From NCBI RefSeq assembly GCF_004364555.1, contig NZ_SOAM01000003.1:124001-188000 (forward strand): a stretch of DNA of 64,000 nt. The letters are read 5' to 3'. Shown piece after piece: positions 16,839 through 25,005 of the stretch. Position numbers and translations under genes: made by a program. The stretch is from Amnibacterium kyonggiense. GTDB lineage: Bacteria; Actinomycetota; Actinomycetes; Actinomycetales; Microbacteriaceae. Every line of letters begins with the position of its first letter. The first letter of the stretch is position 1. Below the pieces are notes generated by a model. The model saw only the letters and a list, made by a program, of their open reading frames with translations. It searched no databases and had not been told where the DNA came from.

Positions 16839-16890
16839 TCGAGGCTCGGTTCGCTCGCACCTCGACCAGCGGGGACGGCGCCGGCCGGGG

Positions 16891-18051
16891 TCAGCTCGTC
16901 AGGACCGCGCGGTCGGCCGTGATCCGTGCGAGCAGCTCCTGCTCGTCCGGGGTGCGGCCGATCGTCGCCCGGCCCTTCACGAGCCGCTGCCGAGCGTGCC
17001 CGAGCCGCGTCGCGTCGCGGACGAGGCGGATCATCGCCTCGCGCTTCCGCCGCGGGTCGGGCTGCGCCTGCGCCCAGCGGAGCGCCTGCCGCCGGCCGCC
17101 CGGCGTCGAGATCAGGGCGACCTCCTGCGGCGTGAACCAGCCCGCCGCGGCGTACTCGCCGAGCCGCGCCCGGGTCACGGCGCGCTCCCGGGCGCGCACG
17201 GTGAGCACCACCGCGACGGCGCCGAGGAAGATCGGGAACTCGACGAGCAGGTAGTACTCGATGACGTTGCCCGCGAGCGACAGCCCGCCGTTCCAGAGGG
17301 CGTGGAGGAACGCCGCCGGGATCAACCCCAGGACGTACGCCCCGAAGCCGGCCGCCGCGCCGCCGCCGCGCTCCGCGATCCTCCCGATGGCGAAGCCCGT
17401 GCAGGAGGTGAAGAGGACGTGCGCGAAGGGCGAGAAGATGCCGCGGACGACGAAGGTGAAGACGAACTCGGCGCCGAGCCCGTTCTCCGCGATCACCCGC
17501 CCGAAGTAGAGGATGTTCTCGGTGAAGGCGAACCCGGCCGCGATGCTCGCCGCGTAGACGATCCCGTCCACCGGGCCGTCGAAGTGCCGCCGGTTCACCC
17601 AGAACAGCAGGAGGACGCCGAAGCCCTTCGCGGCCTCCTCGACGATCGGCGCCTGCACGACCGCCTGGGCGAAGTCGTCGGGCCGGCCGCCCGCGACGGC
17701 GAGCACGACCTGCACCCCGAGGTCGAACAGGAGGGCGACCGCCACGGCCACTCCCGCGCCCCACAGGACCGCGAACACGAGCGCGGGTCGCGGCTCCGGC
17801 TCCCAGCGGTCGATCCACCGGATCGTCAGCAGCACGAGCACGAACGGGATCAGCGCGGCGACGGCGGCGATGACCACGCCGAGGCCGCCGAGCGCCGAGA
17901 CCAGGTACAGCAGCACCGCCGCGACGGCGACGACGCCGAGGGCGATGCCGAGGGCCGCGGCGACGGCCCGCGCCGCGTGCCCGGGCGCGTGGGTCTCCGG
18001 GCCGATGGGTGCGAGGCCGGTGGGCGCCTGCCGGATGTCGGTCACGCGCAC
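16891..18051 (-). CDS. PrsW-family intramembrane metalloprotease
   Basis: A 386-residue protein with about eight transmembrane helices. The PrsW motifs are VEEAAKGFGVL, AAGFAFTENILYF, FSPFAHVLFTSCTG and LHALWNG, which supply the two glutamates and two histidines of the active site. Bacillus PrsW cleaves an anti-sigma factor, while actinobacterial members have no known substrate. About 90 residues of cytoplasmic C-terminal tail contain TPQEVALISTPGGRRQALRWAQAQ. Start is a GTG with GGGAG just upstream; a second GTG two codons on is possible. Confidence 0.92.
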   Translation of the reverse strand: MRVTDIRQAPTGLAPIGPETHAPGHAARAVAAALGIALGVVAVAAVLLYLVSALGGLGVVIAAVAALIPFVLVLLTIRWIDRWEPEPRPALVFAVLWGAGVAVAVALLFDLGVQVVLAVAGGRPDDFAQAVVQAPIVEEAAKGFGVLLLFWVNRRHFDGPVDGIVYAASIAAGFAFTENILYFGRVIAENGLGAEFVFTFVVRGIFSPFAHVLFTSCTGFAIGRIAERGGGAAAGFGAYVLGLIPAAFLHALWNGGLSLAGNVIEYYLLVEFPIFLGAVAVVLTVRARERAVTRARLGEYAAAGWFTPQEVALISTPGGRRQALRWAQAQPDPRRKREAMIRLVRDATRLGHARQRLVKGRATIGRTPDEQELLARITADRAVLTS

Positions 18052-18088
18052 ATGCTCCCAGCGCGCGCCTCGGGAAGCGCCCTCCGGC

Positions 18089-19483
18089 TCACCAGACCTT
18101 GCCGGGGTTGAGGATGCCGAGCGGGTCGAACGCGGCCTTGACCCGACGCGACAGCGCCATCACGTCCTCCCCCAGCTCCTCCTCGATCCACCGGCGCTTC
18201 AGCACCCCGACGCCGTGCTCGCCCGTGAGCGTGCCGCCGAGCGCGATCGCGGCGCGGAACAGCTCCTCACCCGCGGCCCAGACGACCTCCGGGATCTCGC
18301 CCGGGGCGTGCGGCACCGACGGCGGGATCACGATGTTCGGGTGGAGGTTGCCGTCGCCCGCATGCGCCAGCACCGGGATGGGCAGCCCGTGGCGCTCCGC
18401 GATGTCGGCGACGGCGTCGAACATCGCGGGCAGCGCGGAGCGGGGCACGCAGACGTCCTCGATCAGCACCTCGCCGAGCTTGGCGTAGGCCGGGTGCGCC
18501 GAGCGGCGCAGCGCGACGAGCGCGGCGGCGGTCTCCGGGTCCTTCGCGACCGAGCCCTCCCCGCCCGCCGCCTCGACGAGCGCCATCGCCGCCGCGGCCT
18601 CCTCGGGTGCCGCGCCGCCGTCGGTCTGCAGCAGGAGGAACGCGCCGCGACCGGCGAGCGCCGGCACGTCCCCGCCCGGCCCCTCCCCCGCCGCGACGAG
18701 GGCGTCGATCGCGGCGCAGGTCGCCGCGTCCATGATCTCGAGCGCGGCGCAGCGCAGCCCCGACGCCGTGATCGCGGCGGCGGCCGCTGCGGCCGCGTGC
18801 ACGTCCGGGAACGTCGCGCCGATCGTGACGACGGGGTCCGTGCTCGTCCGCCGCAGCTTCAGCGTCGCCTCGACGACCACGCCGAGCGTGCCCTCGGAGC
18901 CGATCAGCAGCGCCGTCAGGTCGAAGCCCGTGACGCCCTTCACGGTCCCGCGGCCGAGGCGCACGAGCGTGCCGTCGGCGAGCACGACCTGCAGGCCGAG
19001 CACGCTCTCCCTGGTCACGCCGTACTTCGCGCAGAGCAGGCCGCCGGCGTTGGTCGCGATGTTGCCGCCGACGGTCGAGATCGCGCGGCTCGCCGGATCG
19101 GGCGGCCACCACAGCCGGTGCGGCGCGAGCGCCGCGGCGAGCGCGTCGGTGACGACGCCCGGCTGGACGACGGCGGTCTCGTTCTCCTCATCGACCGCGA
19201 GCACGCGGTCCATGCCGCTCAGATCGAGCACGACGCTGCCCGCGCTGCCGACGGCGCCGCCGGCCAGCCCGGTCCCGGCGCCGCGGGGCACGACGGGGAC
19301 GCGGTGGGCCGTCGCGAGGCGGAGGACCGCCTGCACGTCCTCGGCGGAGCGCGCGCGGACGACGGCGGCGGGCTCCTCCGGCGTCGTCCAGCCGCTCCGG
19401 TCGGTGCGCACCCGGTCCAGCTCGGCGCGGTCCGTGCGGAGCGCGGGCCCCACGGCGGCGGCGAGCTCGTCGATGAACCCCAT
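18089..19483 (-). CDS. FAD-linked oxidase, GlcD/D-lactate dehydrogenase type
   Basis: A 464-residue flavoprotein with the VAO-type FAD-binding domain (VPVVPRGAGTGLAGGAVG at about 65-82; STVGGNIATNAGGLLCAKYG) and the FAD-oxidase C domain (PVLAHAGDGNLHPNIV; GGTLTGEHGVGVLKRRW; FDPLGILNPGKVW). Such enzymes oxidise glycolate, D-lactate or similar 2-hydroxy acids and pass electrons to the respiratory chain. The ATG at 19483 is preceded by TAGGGT and seven bases, which excludes the GTG three codons earlier because it falls inside that hexamer spacer. Confidence 0.93.
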   Translation of the reverse strand: MGFIDELAAAVGPALRTDRAELDRVRTDRSGWTTPEEPAAVVRARSAEDVQAVLRLATAHRVPVVPRGAGTGLAGGAVGSAGSVVLDLSGMDRVLAVDEENETAVVQPGVVTDALAAALAPHRLWWPPDPASRAISTVGGNIATNAGGLLCAKYGVTRESVLGLQVVLADGTLVRLGRGTVKGVTGFDLTALLIGSEGTLGVVVEATLKLRRTSTDPVVTIGATFPDVHAAAAAAAAITASGLRCAALEIMDAATCAAIDALVAAGEGPGGDVPALAGRGAFLLLQTDGGAAPEEAAAAMALVEAAGGEGSVAKDPETAAALVALRRSAHPAYAKLGEVLIEDVCVPRSALPAMFDAVADIAERHGLPIPVLAHAGDGNLHPNIVIPPSVPHAPGEIPEVVWAAGEELFRAAIALGGTLTGEHGVGVLKRRWIEEELGEDVMALSRRVKAAFDPLGILNPGKVW

Positions 19484-19530
19484 GCGACCCACCCTAGGGA
19501 TCGGCCAGCCGCGCCCCCTACTGTCCAGCC
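19484..19530. promoter_or_regulatory. Divergent leaderless promoters
   Basis: Minus strand TAGGGT (19496-19491) lies seven bases before the oxidase ATG. Plus strand TACTGT (19519-19524) lies six bases before the DUF6328 ATG. The whole control region is 47 bases. Confidence 0.5.
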
Positions 19531-20037
19531 ATGGCCGGCACCGACGCGGACCCGGAGGACGGGCGCGAGGAGACGCTCACCGAGCGCCTCGACCGCAACT
19601 GGAACGCCCTGCTGCAGGAGCTGCGCGTCGTGCAGACGGGCACCCAGCTGCTCACCGGGTTCCTCCTCACGGTCGCGTTCCAGCAGACCTTCCGCGGTCT
19701 GGCGGACTGGCAGCAGATGCTCTACCTCGTCGTCGTGTCGCTCGCGGTGCTGTCCACGGTCTTCGCGCTGATGCCGGTCGCGCTGCACCGCGCGCTGTTC
19801 CGCCGCCGGGCGATGGCCGAGCTCGTGGCGTGGGGCGACCGGATGGTGAAGGTCGGCATGGCCACGACCGGCCTCGCGGTCGTGGGCGCGCTCGCCCTGA
19901 TCTTCGGGGTGGTCGCCGGTGCGGGGCCGGCGATCGGGGCGGCGGTGGTCGGCGGACTGCTGGTCGGGTCGATCTGGTTCGCGCTGCCCGTCGGCCTCCG
20001 CCGCGGGGCGCGGGAGCCGCACGCGCCGAGCGCCTGA
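19531..20037 (+). CDS. DUF6328 membrane protein
   Basis: A 168-residue protein with four transmembrane helices after a charged, acidic N-terminus. The core RLDRNWNALLQELRVVQTGTQLLTGFLLTVAFQQTF is characteristic of the DUF6328 family found in most actinobacteria. Length matches. Function is unknown. It ends two bases before the convergent stop of the nonapeptide-repeat gene. Confidence 0.85.
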   Translation: MAGTDADPEDGREETLTERLDRNWNALLQELRVVQTGTQLLTGFLLTVAFQQTFRGLADWQQMLYLVVVSLAVLSTVFALMPVALHRALFRRRAMAELVAWGDRMVKVGMATTGLAVVGALALIFGVVAGAGPAIGAAVVGGLLVGSIWFALPVGLRRGAREPHAPSA

Positions 20038-20039
20038 CC

Positions 20040-20279
20040 TCAGCGACCCCGGAGGACGCCGCCGACGACGCGCGTCGCGAGCACGCCGCCCACGGCGGCG
20101 AACGACAGCACGCCGAGCACCGACGCGGCGCTGCCGAACGACAGGACGCTCGCGAACGAGCCGACGCCGCCGATCGAGAACGCCGACCCGACGCTGCCGA
20201 TGGAGCAGAACGAGCCGACGCTGCCGATGGACAGCACCGAGCCGCGGGACGCGATGGAGAGCCGGGAGTCGGAGGCCAT
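20040..20279 (-). CDS. Nonapeptide-repeat Gly/Ser protein of unknown function
   Basis: A 79-residue protein. Residues 17-61 form five consecutive nine-residue repeats of the type S-I-G-S-V-G-S-F-x, the last two degenerate (SVLSFGSAA, SVLGVLSFA). A hydrophobic, glycine-rich C-terminus follows, ending VVGGVLRGR. Small proteins starting S-D-S-R-L-S-I-A-S and carrying such repeats recur in Micrococcales, but none has an assigned function as far as I know. The regular period suggests a solenoid or an amyloid-like beta structure. Only four residues precede the first arginine, so no signal peptide is present. Confidence 0.65.
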   Translation of the reverse strand: MASDSRLSIASRGSVLSIGSVGSFCSIGSVGSAFSIGGVGSFASVLSFGSAASVLGVLSFAAVGGVLATRVVGGVLRGR

Positions 20280-20333
20280 GCCGCGATCGTCCTCCTCGGG
20301 AGCGGCCCCGCACAGCCCGCGCAGGACACCGGG

Positions 20334-20831
20334 TCAGGCGACGGGGTCGAGCAGGTCCCGGTGCGGGCGGTGGACGCGGAAGCCGCCCGCGAGCGAGCCG
20401 GCGCCGACGACGTCGCCGAGCAGCGAGCGGACGCCGCCCCGCAGGTGCCGGTAGGCCGCATCCGCGACGGCCGCCTCCGGGCTCATGGCGCCGATGCCGC
20501 GGATCCCGAGCTCGTCGGTCAGCGCGCCAGCGGCGAGGAGGTCCTCCGCCGCGAAGCGCAGCCCGTCCGGTCGCGCGCCGCCGGCCGCGACGATCGCGAT
20601 GGTCGCGCTGGTCCGCCGGACCTCCTGCAGCGCGAGGATCCACGCCGCGGTCTCCCCGACGCCGGGCAGCCCCGTGGCGACCACGGCGCACCGGCCGGGG
20701 AGGTGCTGCATCGGCGGGGCGACGGGCTCGACCGCGTCCACCCACACGAGCACGTCGGCGTCAGCGCCCACGGCGGCCGCACCCGGCACGCCCCAGTCGA
20801 AGCGGACCTGGTAGCGACTCTGCTCCCCCAC
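20334..20831 (-). CDS. ComB-like (2-phosphosulfolactate phosphatase family) protein
   Basis: About 165 residues from a GTG start, with CAGGAT six bases upstream. The pattern RFDWGVPGAAAVGADADVLVWVDA, then CAVVATGLPGVGETAAWI, TIAIVAAGGARPDG and SPEAAVADAAYRHLR resembles actinobacterial members of the ComB family. True ComB acts in coenzyme M synthesis, a pathway not expected here, so a different phosphatase role is likely. The gene is short compared with archaeal ComB (about 225 residues). It lies 41 bases downstream of ku on the same strand. Confidence 0.6.
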   Translation of the reverse strand: MGEQSRYQVRFDWGVPGAAAVGADADVLVWVDAVEPVAPPMQHLPGRCAVVATGLPGVGETAAWILALQEVRRTSATIAIVAAGGARPDGLRFAAEDLLAAGALTDELGIRGIGAMSPEAAVADAAYRHLRGGVRSLLGDVVGAGSLAGGFRVHRPHRDLLDPVA

Positions 20832-20872
20832 CGGAGCATCCTGCCGCGCGGACCCCTGCCGCCGGCTGTGAT

Positions 20873-21703
20873 TCAGGCACGTTTCCGTGCACCGCCGCCC
20901 GAGGAGGACTTCGACTTCGCGCGGTTCGCCTCGACGGACCGCTTCAGCGCCTCCATGAGGTCGATGACCTCGCCGTCGCCCTCGTCCTCGTCGGTCTTCC
21001 CGAACGTCGCCTCGGTGTCGACGGACTCGCCCTGCTCGAGCTTCGCGTCGACGAGCCGCTTCAGCTGCGTCTGGTAGTCGTCCGTGTACTGCGCGGGCTG
21101 GAAATCGCTCTCGAAGCTCTGCACGAGGCTCGTCGCCATGTCGATCTCGCGCTTCTGGATGCGCACATCGGCGTCGAGCGACGGGAAGTCCGCCTCCCGC
21201 ACCTCGTCGTCCCAGAGGAGCGACTGCAGCAGCAGCACCCTGCCCTGCACGCGGAGCACGCCGAGCCGGGTCTTCTGCCGCAGCGTGAACTGCACGATCG
21301 CCACCCGCTCGGTGTCCTCGAGCACCTTGCGCATGAGCACGTACGAGCGCGGGCTCTTCGCGTCCGGCTCGAGGTAGTAGCTGCGGTCGAGCCGGATCGC
21401 GTCGACCTGGTCGGCCGGCACGAACTCGACGACGTCGATCTCGCGGCTCTTCTCGCTCGGCAGGGACTTCAGGTCCTCCGCGGTGAGCACGACCGTCCGG
21501 TCGCCGGCGTCGTACGCCTTGTCGATGTCCTGGTACTCGACCACGCGGCCGCAGATCTCGCAGCGACGCTGGTAGCGAATGCGGCCGCCGTCCGCGTTGT
21601 GCACCTGGTGCAGCGGGAGGTCGTGGTCCTCCGTCGCCGAGTAGAGCTTCACCGGCACGTTCACGAGCCCGAATGTGATGGCGCCCCGCCAGATGCTGCG
21701 CAT
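20873..21703 (-). CDS. ku: Non-homologous end-joining protein Ku
   Basis: A 276-residue prokaryotic Ku. The start MRSIWRGAITFGLVNVPVKLYSATE is diagnostic, followed by RCEICGRVVEYQDIDKAYD, the core EFVPADQVDAIRLDRSYYLEPD and the lysine-rich disordered tail KSSSGGGARKRA used for DNA and LigD contacts. Ku homodimers ring the ends of double-strand breaks and recruit LigD. The gene is divergent from ligD with a shared control region of about 125 bases, the standard bacterial arrangement. Confidence 0.97.
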   Translation of the reverse strand: MRSIWRGAITFGLVNVPVKLYSATEDHDLPLHQVHNADGGRIRYQRRCEICGRVVEYQDIDKAYDAGDRTVVLTAEDLKSLPSEKSREIDVVEFVPADQVDAIRLDRSYYLEPDAKSPRSYVLMRKVLEDTERVAIVQFTLRQKTRLGVLRVQGRVLLLQSLLWDDEVREADFPSLDADVRIQKREIDMATSLVQSFESDFQPAQYTDDYQTQLKRLVDAKLEQGESVDTEATFGKTDEDEGDGEVIDLMEALKRSVEANRAKSKSSSGGGARKRA

Positions 21704-21829
21704 GACCCGCCCTCGCTCGTGATCGGAAGTCCTGATGAACCACCGAGTATGACCTCGGGGAGCCGGATCGGCCAGCCCCCCGGTGGCGGGTCCCAGGTGT
21801 TCAGCAGACATTCAGGACACGCTGAGCCG

Positions 21830-24283
21830 GTGGCGAGCAGCGCGAAGCAGGTCGTGGAGGTCGACGGGCACCGGATCGCCCTGACGAACCTGGACAAGGT
21901 CCTCTACCCCGAGGACGGGTTCACGAAGGGCGACGTGCTCGCCTACTACGCCGCGGTCGCCTGGGCGCTCGTGCCGCTCGCGACGGGTCGCCCGGCGACC
22001 CGGAAGCGCTGGCCGGACGGCGTCGGCACGACCGGCGAGCCCGGCCATCCCTTCTACGTGAAGAACCTCGAGTCGCACGCCCCCGACTGGATCCACCGAG
22101 GCACCATCGCGCACCGGTCGGGCGAGAACACCTACCCCGTCGTCGACGACCTCGCGACGCTGACCTGGCTCGCGCAGCAGGCGACGCTCGAGGTGCACGT
22201 GCCGCAGTGGCGGTTCACGGCGGACGGCGAGGCGGGCCGGCCGGACCGGCTCGTGCTCGACCTCGACCCGGGCGAGGGCGCCGGGCTGCGGGAGTGCGCC
22301 GAGGTCGCCCGGCTGCTCCGCCCGGTACTGCAGGGCATGGACCTCGAGCTCTTCCCCGTCACGAGCGGCTCGAAGGGCATCCACCTCTTCGCGCACCTCT
22401 CCGGGCGCTGGACCTCCGACCACGTGACCGAGGTCGCGCACGAGCTCGCGCGGTCGCTGGAGGCCGACCACCCCGACCTGGTCGTCAGCGACATGAAGAA
22501 GGCGAACCGGCACGGGAAGGTGCTCGTCGACTGGAGTCAGAACCGCGCCGCGAAGACCACGCTCGTGCCGTACTCGCTGCGCGGGACGACGCACGTGCAC
22601 GCGGCCGCTCCGCGGACCTGGGAGGAGCTCGACGCCGACGACCTCGCGCAGCTGACGCCCGACGAGGTCGTCCGGCGGCTCGAGCGCGACGGGGACCTCC
22701 TCGCCGACCTCGCGCCGGCCGCCGCGCGCCGCGACGCCCTCACCCGCTACCGCTCGATGCGCGACGCGGGCAGGACCCCGGAGCCCGTGCCGGAGGCCGC
22801 GCCCGCGCGGGGCGACGACGACACGTTCGTGATCCAGGAGCACCGCGCGAGTCGCCTCCACTGGGACTTCCGGCTCGAGCGGAACGGCGTGCTCGTCTCC
22901 TGGGCGCTCCCGAAGGGCGTCCCGGCGAGCGGGAAGGAGAACCACCTCGCCGTCCACACGGAGGACCACCCGCTCGAGTACGCGACCTTCACCGGCGACA
23001 TCCCGAAGGGCGAGTACGGCGGCGGCCACGTCGAGACCTGGGACGCGGGGACCTACGAGACGGAGAAGTTCCGCGACGACGAGGTGATCGTGACCCTCCA
23101 CGGCGGGAAGGACGGCGGCCTCGGCGGCGGGCCGGTCAAGGTCGCGCTGATCCGAACGGAGCGCGAGAAGCCGAAGGGCAGCCAGGGCGAGCGCTGGCTC
23201 ATCCACCGCATGGAGCTCGACCCGGCGCCGGTCGCGGACCAGCCGGCGCCGGAGGACCGGCCGCACCGGAACGCCCGTCCGCGGGAGCCCTCGGCGCCGT
23301 CGACCGCGGCGACCCCGAAGCCGATGCTCGCGACCGCGGGCGCGCCCCTCGACCCGGACGAGGCGTGGTCGATCGAGATGAAGTGGGACGGCGTGCGCTG
23401 CGTCGCGCGCGTCGAGGACGGGCGGGTCGTGCTGACGAGCCGGAACGACCTCGACCTCACCCCGAGCTACCCGGAGCTGCAGGCGCTCGCCGAGCACGTG
23501 CACGCCGACTCCGCGGTCCTCGACGGGGAGATCGTCGCGCTCGACGCGAAGGGCCGCCCCTCCTTCTCCCGCCTGCAGCAGCGGATGGGCCTGACGCGGA
23601 AGCAGGACGTCGAGCCCGCGATGCGAGCGCAAGCGGTGCAGCTGCTGCTGTTCGACGTGCTCGAGGTCGACGGGCGCGCGACCGTGCGCGCGCCGTACCG
23701 GGACCGGCGCGACCTGCTCGAGCGCCTCGTGGACGGCGGCGGCCCGGTCGAGGTGCCGCCGGTGGTCGCGACCGCGTCCGGCGACGACCTCCGGGGCGCC
23801 GTCGACGACGCGATGGCGACGAGCCGGGAGCTCGGGCTCGAAGGCGTCGTCGTGAAGCGCGCGGATGCGCCGTACCGGCCGGGCGCCCGGTCGAAGGACT
23901 GGGTGAAGCGGAAGCACGAGCGCCAGCAGGAGGTCGTCGTCGGCGGTTGGCGCCCGGGCCACGGGCGCCGCGAGGGCGGCGTCGGCAGCCTGCTCGTCGG
24001 CGTCAACGAGGACGGCCGGCTCCGCTACGCGGGGCGGGTCGGTACCGGGTTCAGCGACGAGGACCTCGACGCGATCGCCGCCCGCCTGGCCGGGCACGAC
24101 CGGCGGACCAGTCCGTTCGACGACGTGCCGCGCGCGGACGCGGGCGACGCGCACTGGGTGACGCCCGCCCTCGTCGGCGAGGTGCGGTTCGCGGAGTGGA
24201 CCGACGACGGGCGGCTCCGGCAGGCGAGCTGGCGGGGGTGGCGCCCCGACAAGCGCCCGGAGGAGGTGGTCCGCGAATCCTGA
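21830..24283 (+). CDS. ligD: Multifunctional ATP-dependent DNA ligase LigD (Pol-PE-Lig)
   Basis: An 817-residue repair ligase with the mycobacterial domain order. The primase-polymerase domain (residues about 1-290) shows LTNLDKVLYPEDGFTKGD, LEVHVPQWRF and the metal aspartates in LDLDPGEG. The 3'-phosphoesterase domain follows, with HRASRLHWDFRLERNGVLVSW and HTEDHPLEYATF. The ligase domain has the adenylated lysine K518 in EMKWDGVRCV and ends with an OB fold. A GTG at 21830 gives the usual family N-terminus; an in-frame ATG at 21749 would add 27 residues. It works with the divergent ku product. Confidence 0.96.
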   Translation: MASSAKQVVEVDGHRIALTNLDKVLYPEDGFTKGDVLAYYAAVAWALVPLATGRPATRKRWPDGVGTTGEPGHPFYVKNLESHAPDWIHRGTIAHRSGENTYPVVDDLATLTWLAQQATLEVHVPQWRFTADGEAGRPDRLVLDLDPGEGAGLRECAEVARLLRPVLQGMDLELFPVTSGSKGIHLFAHLSGRWTSDHVTEVAHELARSLEADHPDLVVSDMKKANRHGKVLVDWSQNRAAKTTLVPYSLRGTTHVHAAAPRTWEELDADDLAQLTPDEVVRRLERDGDLLADLAPAAARRDALTRYRSMRDAGRTPEPVPEAAPARGDDDTFVIQEHRASRLHWDFRLERNGVLVSWALPKGVPASGKENHLAVHTEDHPLEYATFTGDIPKGEYGGGHVETWDAGTYETEKFRDDEVIVTLHGGKDGGLGGGPVKVALIRTEREKPKGSQGERWLIHRMELDPAPVADQPAPEDRPHRNARPREPSAPSTAATPKPMLATAGAPLDPDEAWSIEMKWDGVRCVARVEDGRVVLTSRNDLDLTPSYPELQALAEHVHADSAVLDGEIVALDAKGRPSFSRLQQRMGLTRKQDVEPAMRAQAVQLLLFDVLEVDGRATVRAPYRDRRDLLERLVDGGGPVEVPPVVATASGDDLRGAVDDAMATSRELGLEGVVVKRADAPYRPGARSKDWVKRKHERQQEVVVGGWRPGHGRREGGVGSLLVGVNEDGRLRYAGRVGTGFSDEDLDAIAARLAGHDRRTSPFDDVPRADAGDAHWVTPALVGEVRFAEWTDDGRLRQASWRGWRPDKRPEEVVRES

Positions 24284-24306
24284 CCCGCGCCCCTCTTCCC
24301 TCTGCG

Positions 24307-24359
24307 CTCGCATTCTTCGTTTCGGAGGACGCCGCGTCCTACGAAACGAAGAATGCGAG
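24307..24359. terminator. Long hairpin after ligD, family B copy 1
   Basis: Arms 24307-24324 and 24342-24359 (CTCGCATTCTTCGTTTCG and complement) pair perfectly over 18 bp, with an additional inner AGGAC/GTCCT pairing. The outer CATTCTTCGTT motif recurs in the hairpin at 47353-47397. Confidence 0.75.
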
Positions 24360-24396
24360 CCGCCGGGATCCGGACCGGGCCGTCGGCTGCGCGGGC

Positions 24397-24408
24397 TACC
24401 GTGGGGGC
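24397..24408 (+). promoter_or_regulatory. Leaderless promoter -10 of the 44-residue gene
   Basis: TACCGT at 24397-24402 with six bases to the ATG. Confidence 0.4.
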
Positions 24409-24543
24409 ATGACGCGGCAGGGGACGCCGGAGGGCACGCCCTCCGAGGACGAGGTGGAGCAGGACTTCACGGTGCCGGGCGACGCGGACCTCCGGCCCGC
24501 CGTCGACGAGGGCGGCAGCGAGCTCGACGAGGACGACTCGTGA
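24409..24543 (+). CDS. Small acidic protein of unknown function
   Basis: Encodes 44 residues, of which 15 are Asp or Glu, starting MTRQGTPEGTPSEDEVEQDF and ending SELDEDDS. It is predicted disordered and cytoplasmic. A leaderless-type -10 precedes the ATG, and the stop overlaps the GTG of the next gene (GTGA), so the two are translationally coupled. Conservation of coupling argues that this is a real gene despite its size. No family recognised. Confidence 0.6.
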   Translation: MTRQGTPEGTPSEDEVEQDFTVPGDADLRPAVDEGGSELDEDDS

Positions 24544-24968
24544 GCGCGGGCCGGGTGGTCGGCTGGAGCGTCTCCCTCGGCGTGCTCGCCGCCGGCGCGC
24601 TCTTCGCCGCGATCGCGTCGTCGCTCAGCGACGAGAACAAGCGGCGCGCGGCCGACTCGGCGCAGCTGCTCCGCGACCGGACCGCCGCCTCCGCCGCGCA
24701 GCTGCGCGACCGCACCGCCGAGACGGCCCGGGACCTGCGCGACCAGTGGACCGAGACCGCGCTCGAGGTGCGCGACCGCTGGACGACCACGGCGGAGGAG
24801 GTCCGCGCCCGCACCGTGCACACCGCCGAGGACTGGCGCGAGCGGTCGAGCGAGGGCATCGAGCGCGCGCTGCGGCAGGCGGCGGAGGCCCGCGACGAGT
24901 CGCTCGCCGCGCTCCCCGACGACGACGAGGACGACGAGACCGGCCCGTCGGCGACCGCCGACCGCTGA
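24540..24968 (+). CDS. Membrane-anchored protein with seven hendecad (11-residue) repeats
   Basis: A 142-residue protein. Residues 5-27 form one transmembrane helix. Residues 44-120 are exactly seven 11-residue units (L44-Q54, L55-D65, L66-E76, V77-E87, V88-D98, W99-R109, A110-E120) of the pattern hydrophobic-R-D-R/Q-T/W-T/A-x-T-A-x-D/E. An acidic tail DDDEDDETG follows. Hendecad repeats form amphipathic helices like those of group-3 LEA proteins and apolipoproteins. The position next to maltokinase suggests a stress link, but that is inference. It is coupled to the preceding small gene. Confidence 0.72.
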   Translation: MSAGRVVGWSVSLGVLAAGALFAAIASSLSDENKRRAADSAQLLRDRTAASAAQLRDRTAETARDLRDQWTETALEVRDRWTTTAEEVRARTVHTAEDWRERSSEGIERALRQAAEARDESLAALPDDDEDDETGPSATADR

Positions 24969-24991
24969 GCGGACGCACGGGGGCCGCTCGG

Positions 24992-25005
24992 TAGATTCGT
25001 GCGTC
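24992..25005 (+). promoter_or_regulatory. Leaderless promoter -10 of maltokinase
   Basis: TAGATT at 24992-24997 and eight bases to the ATG; no Shine-Dalgarno. Confidence 0.45.
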
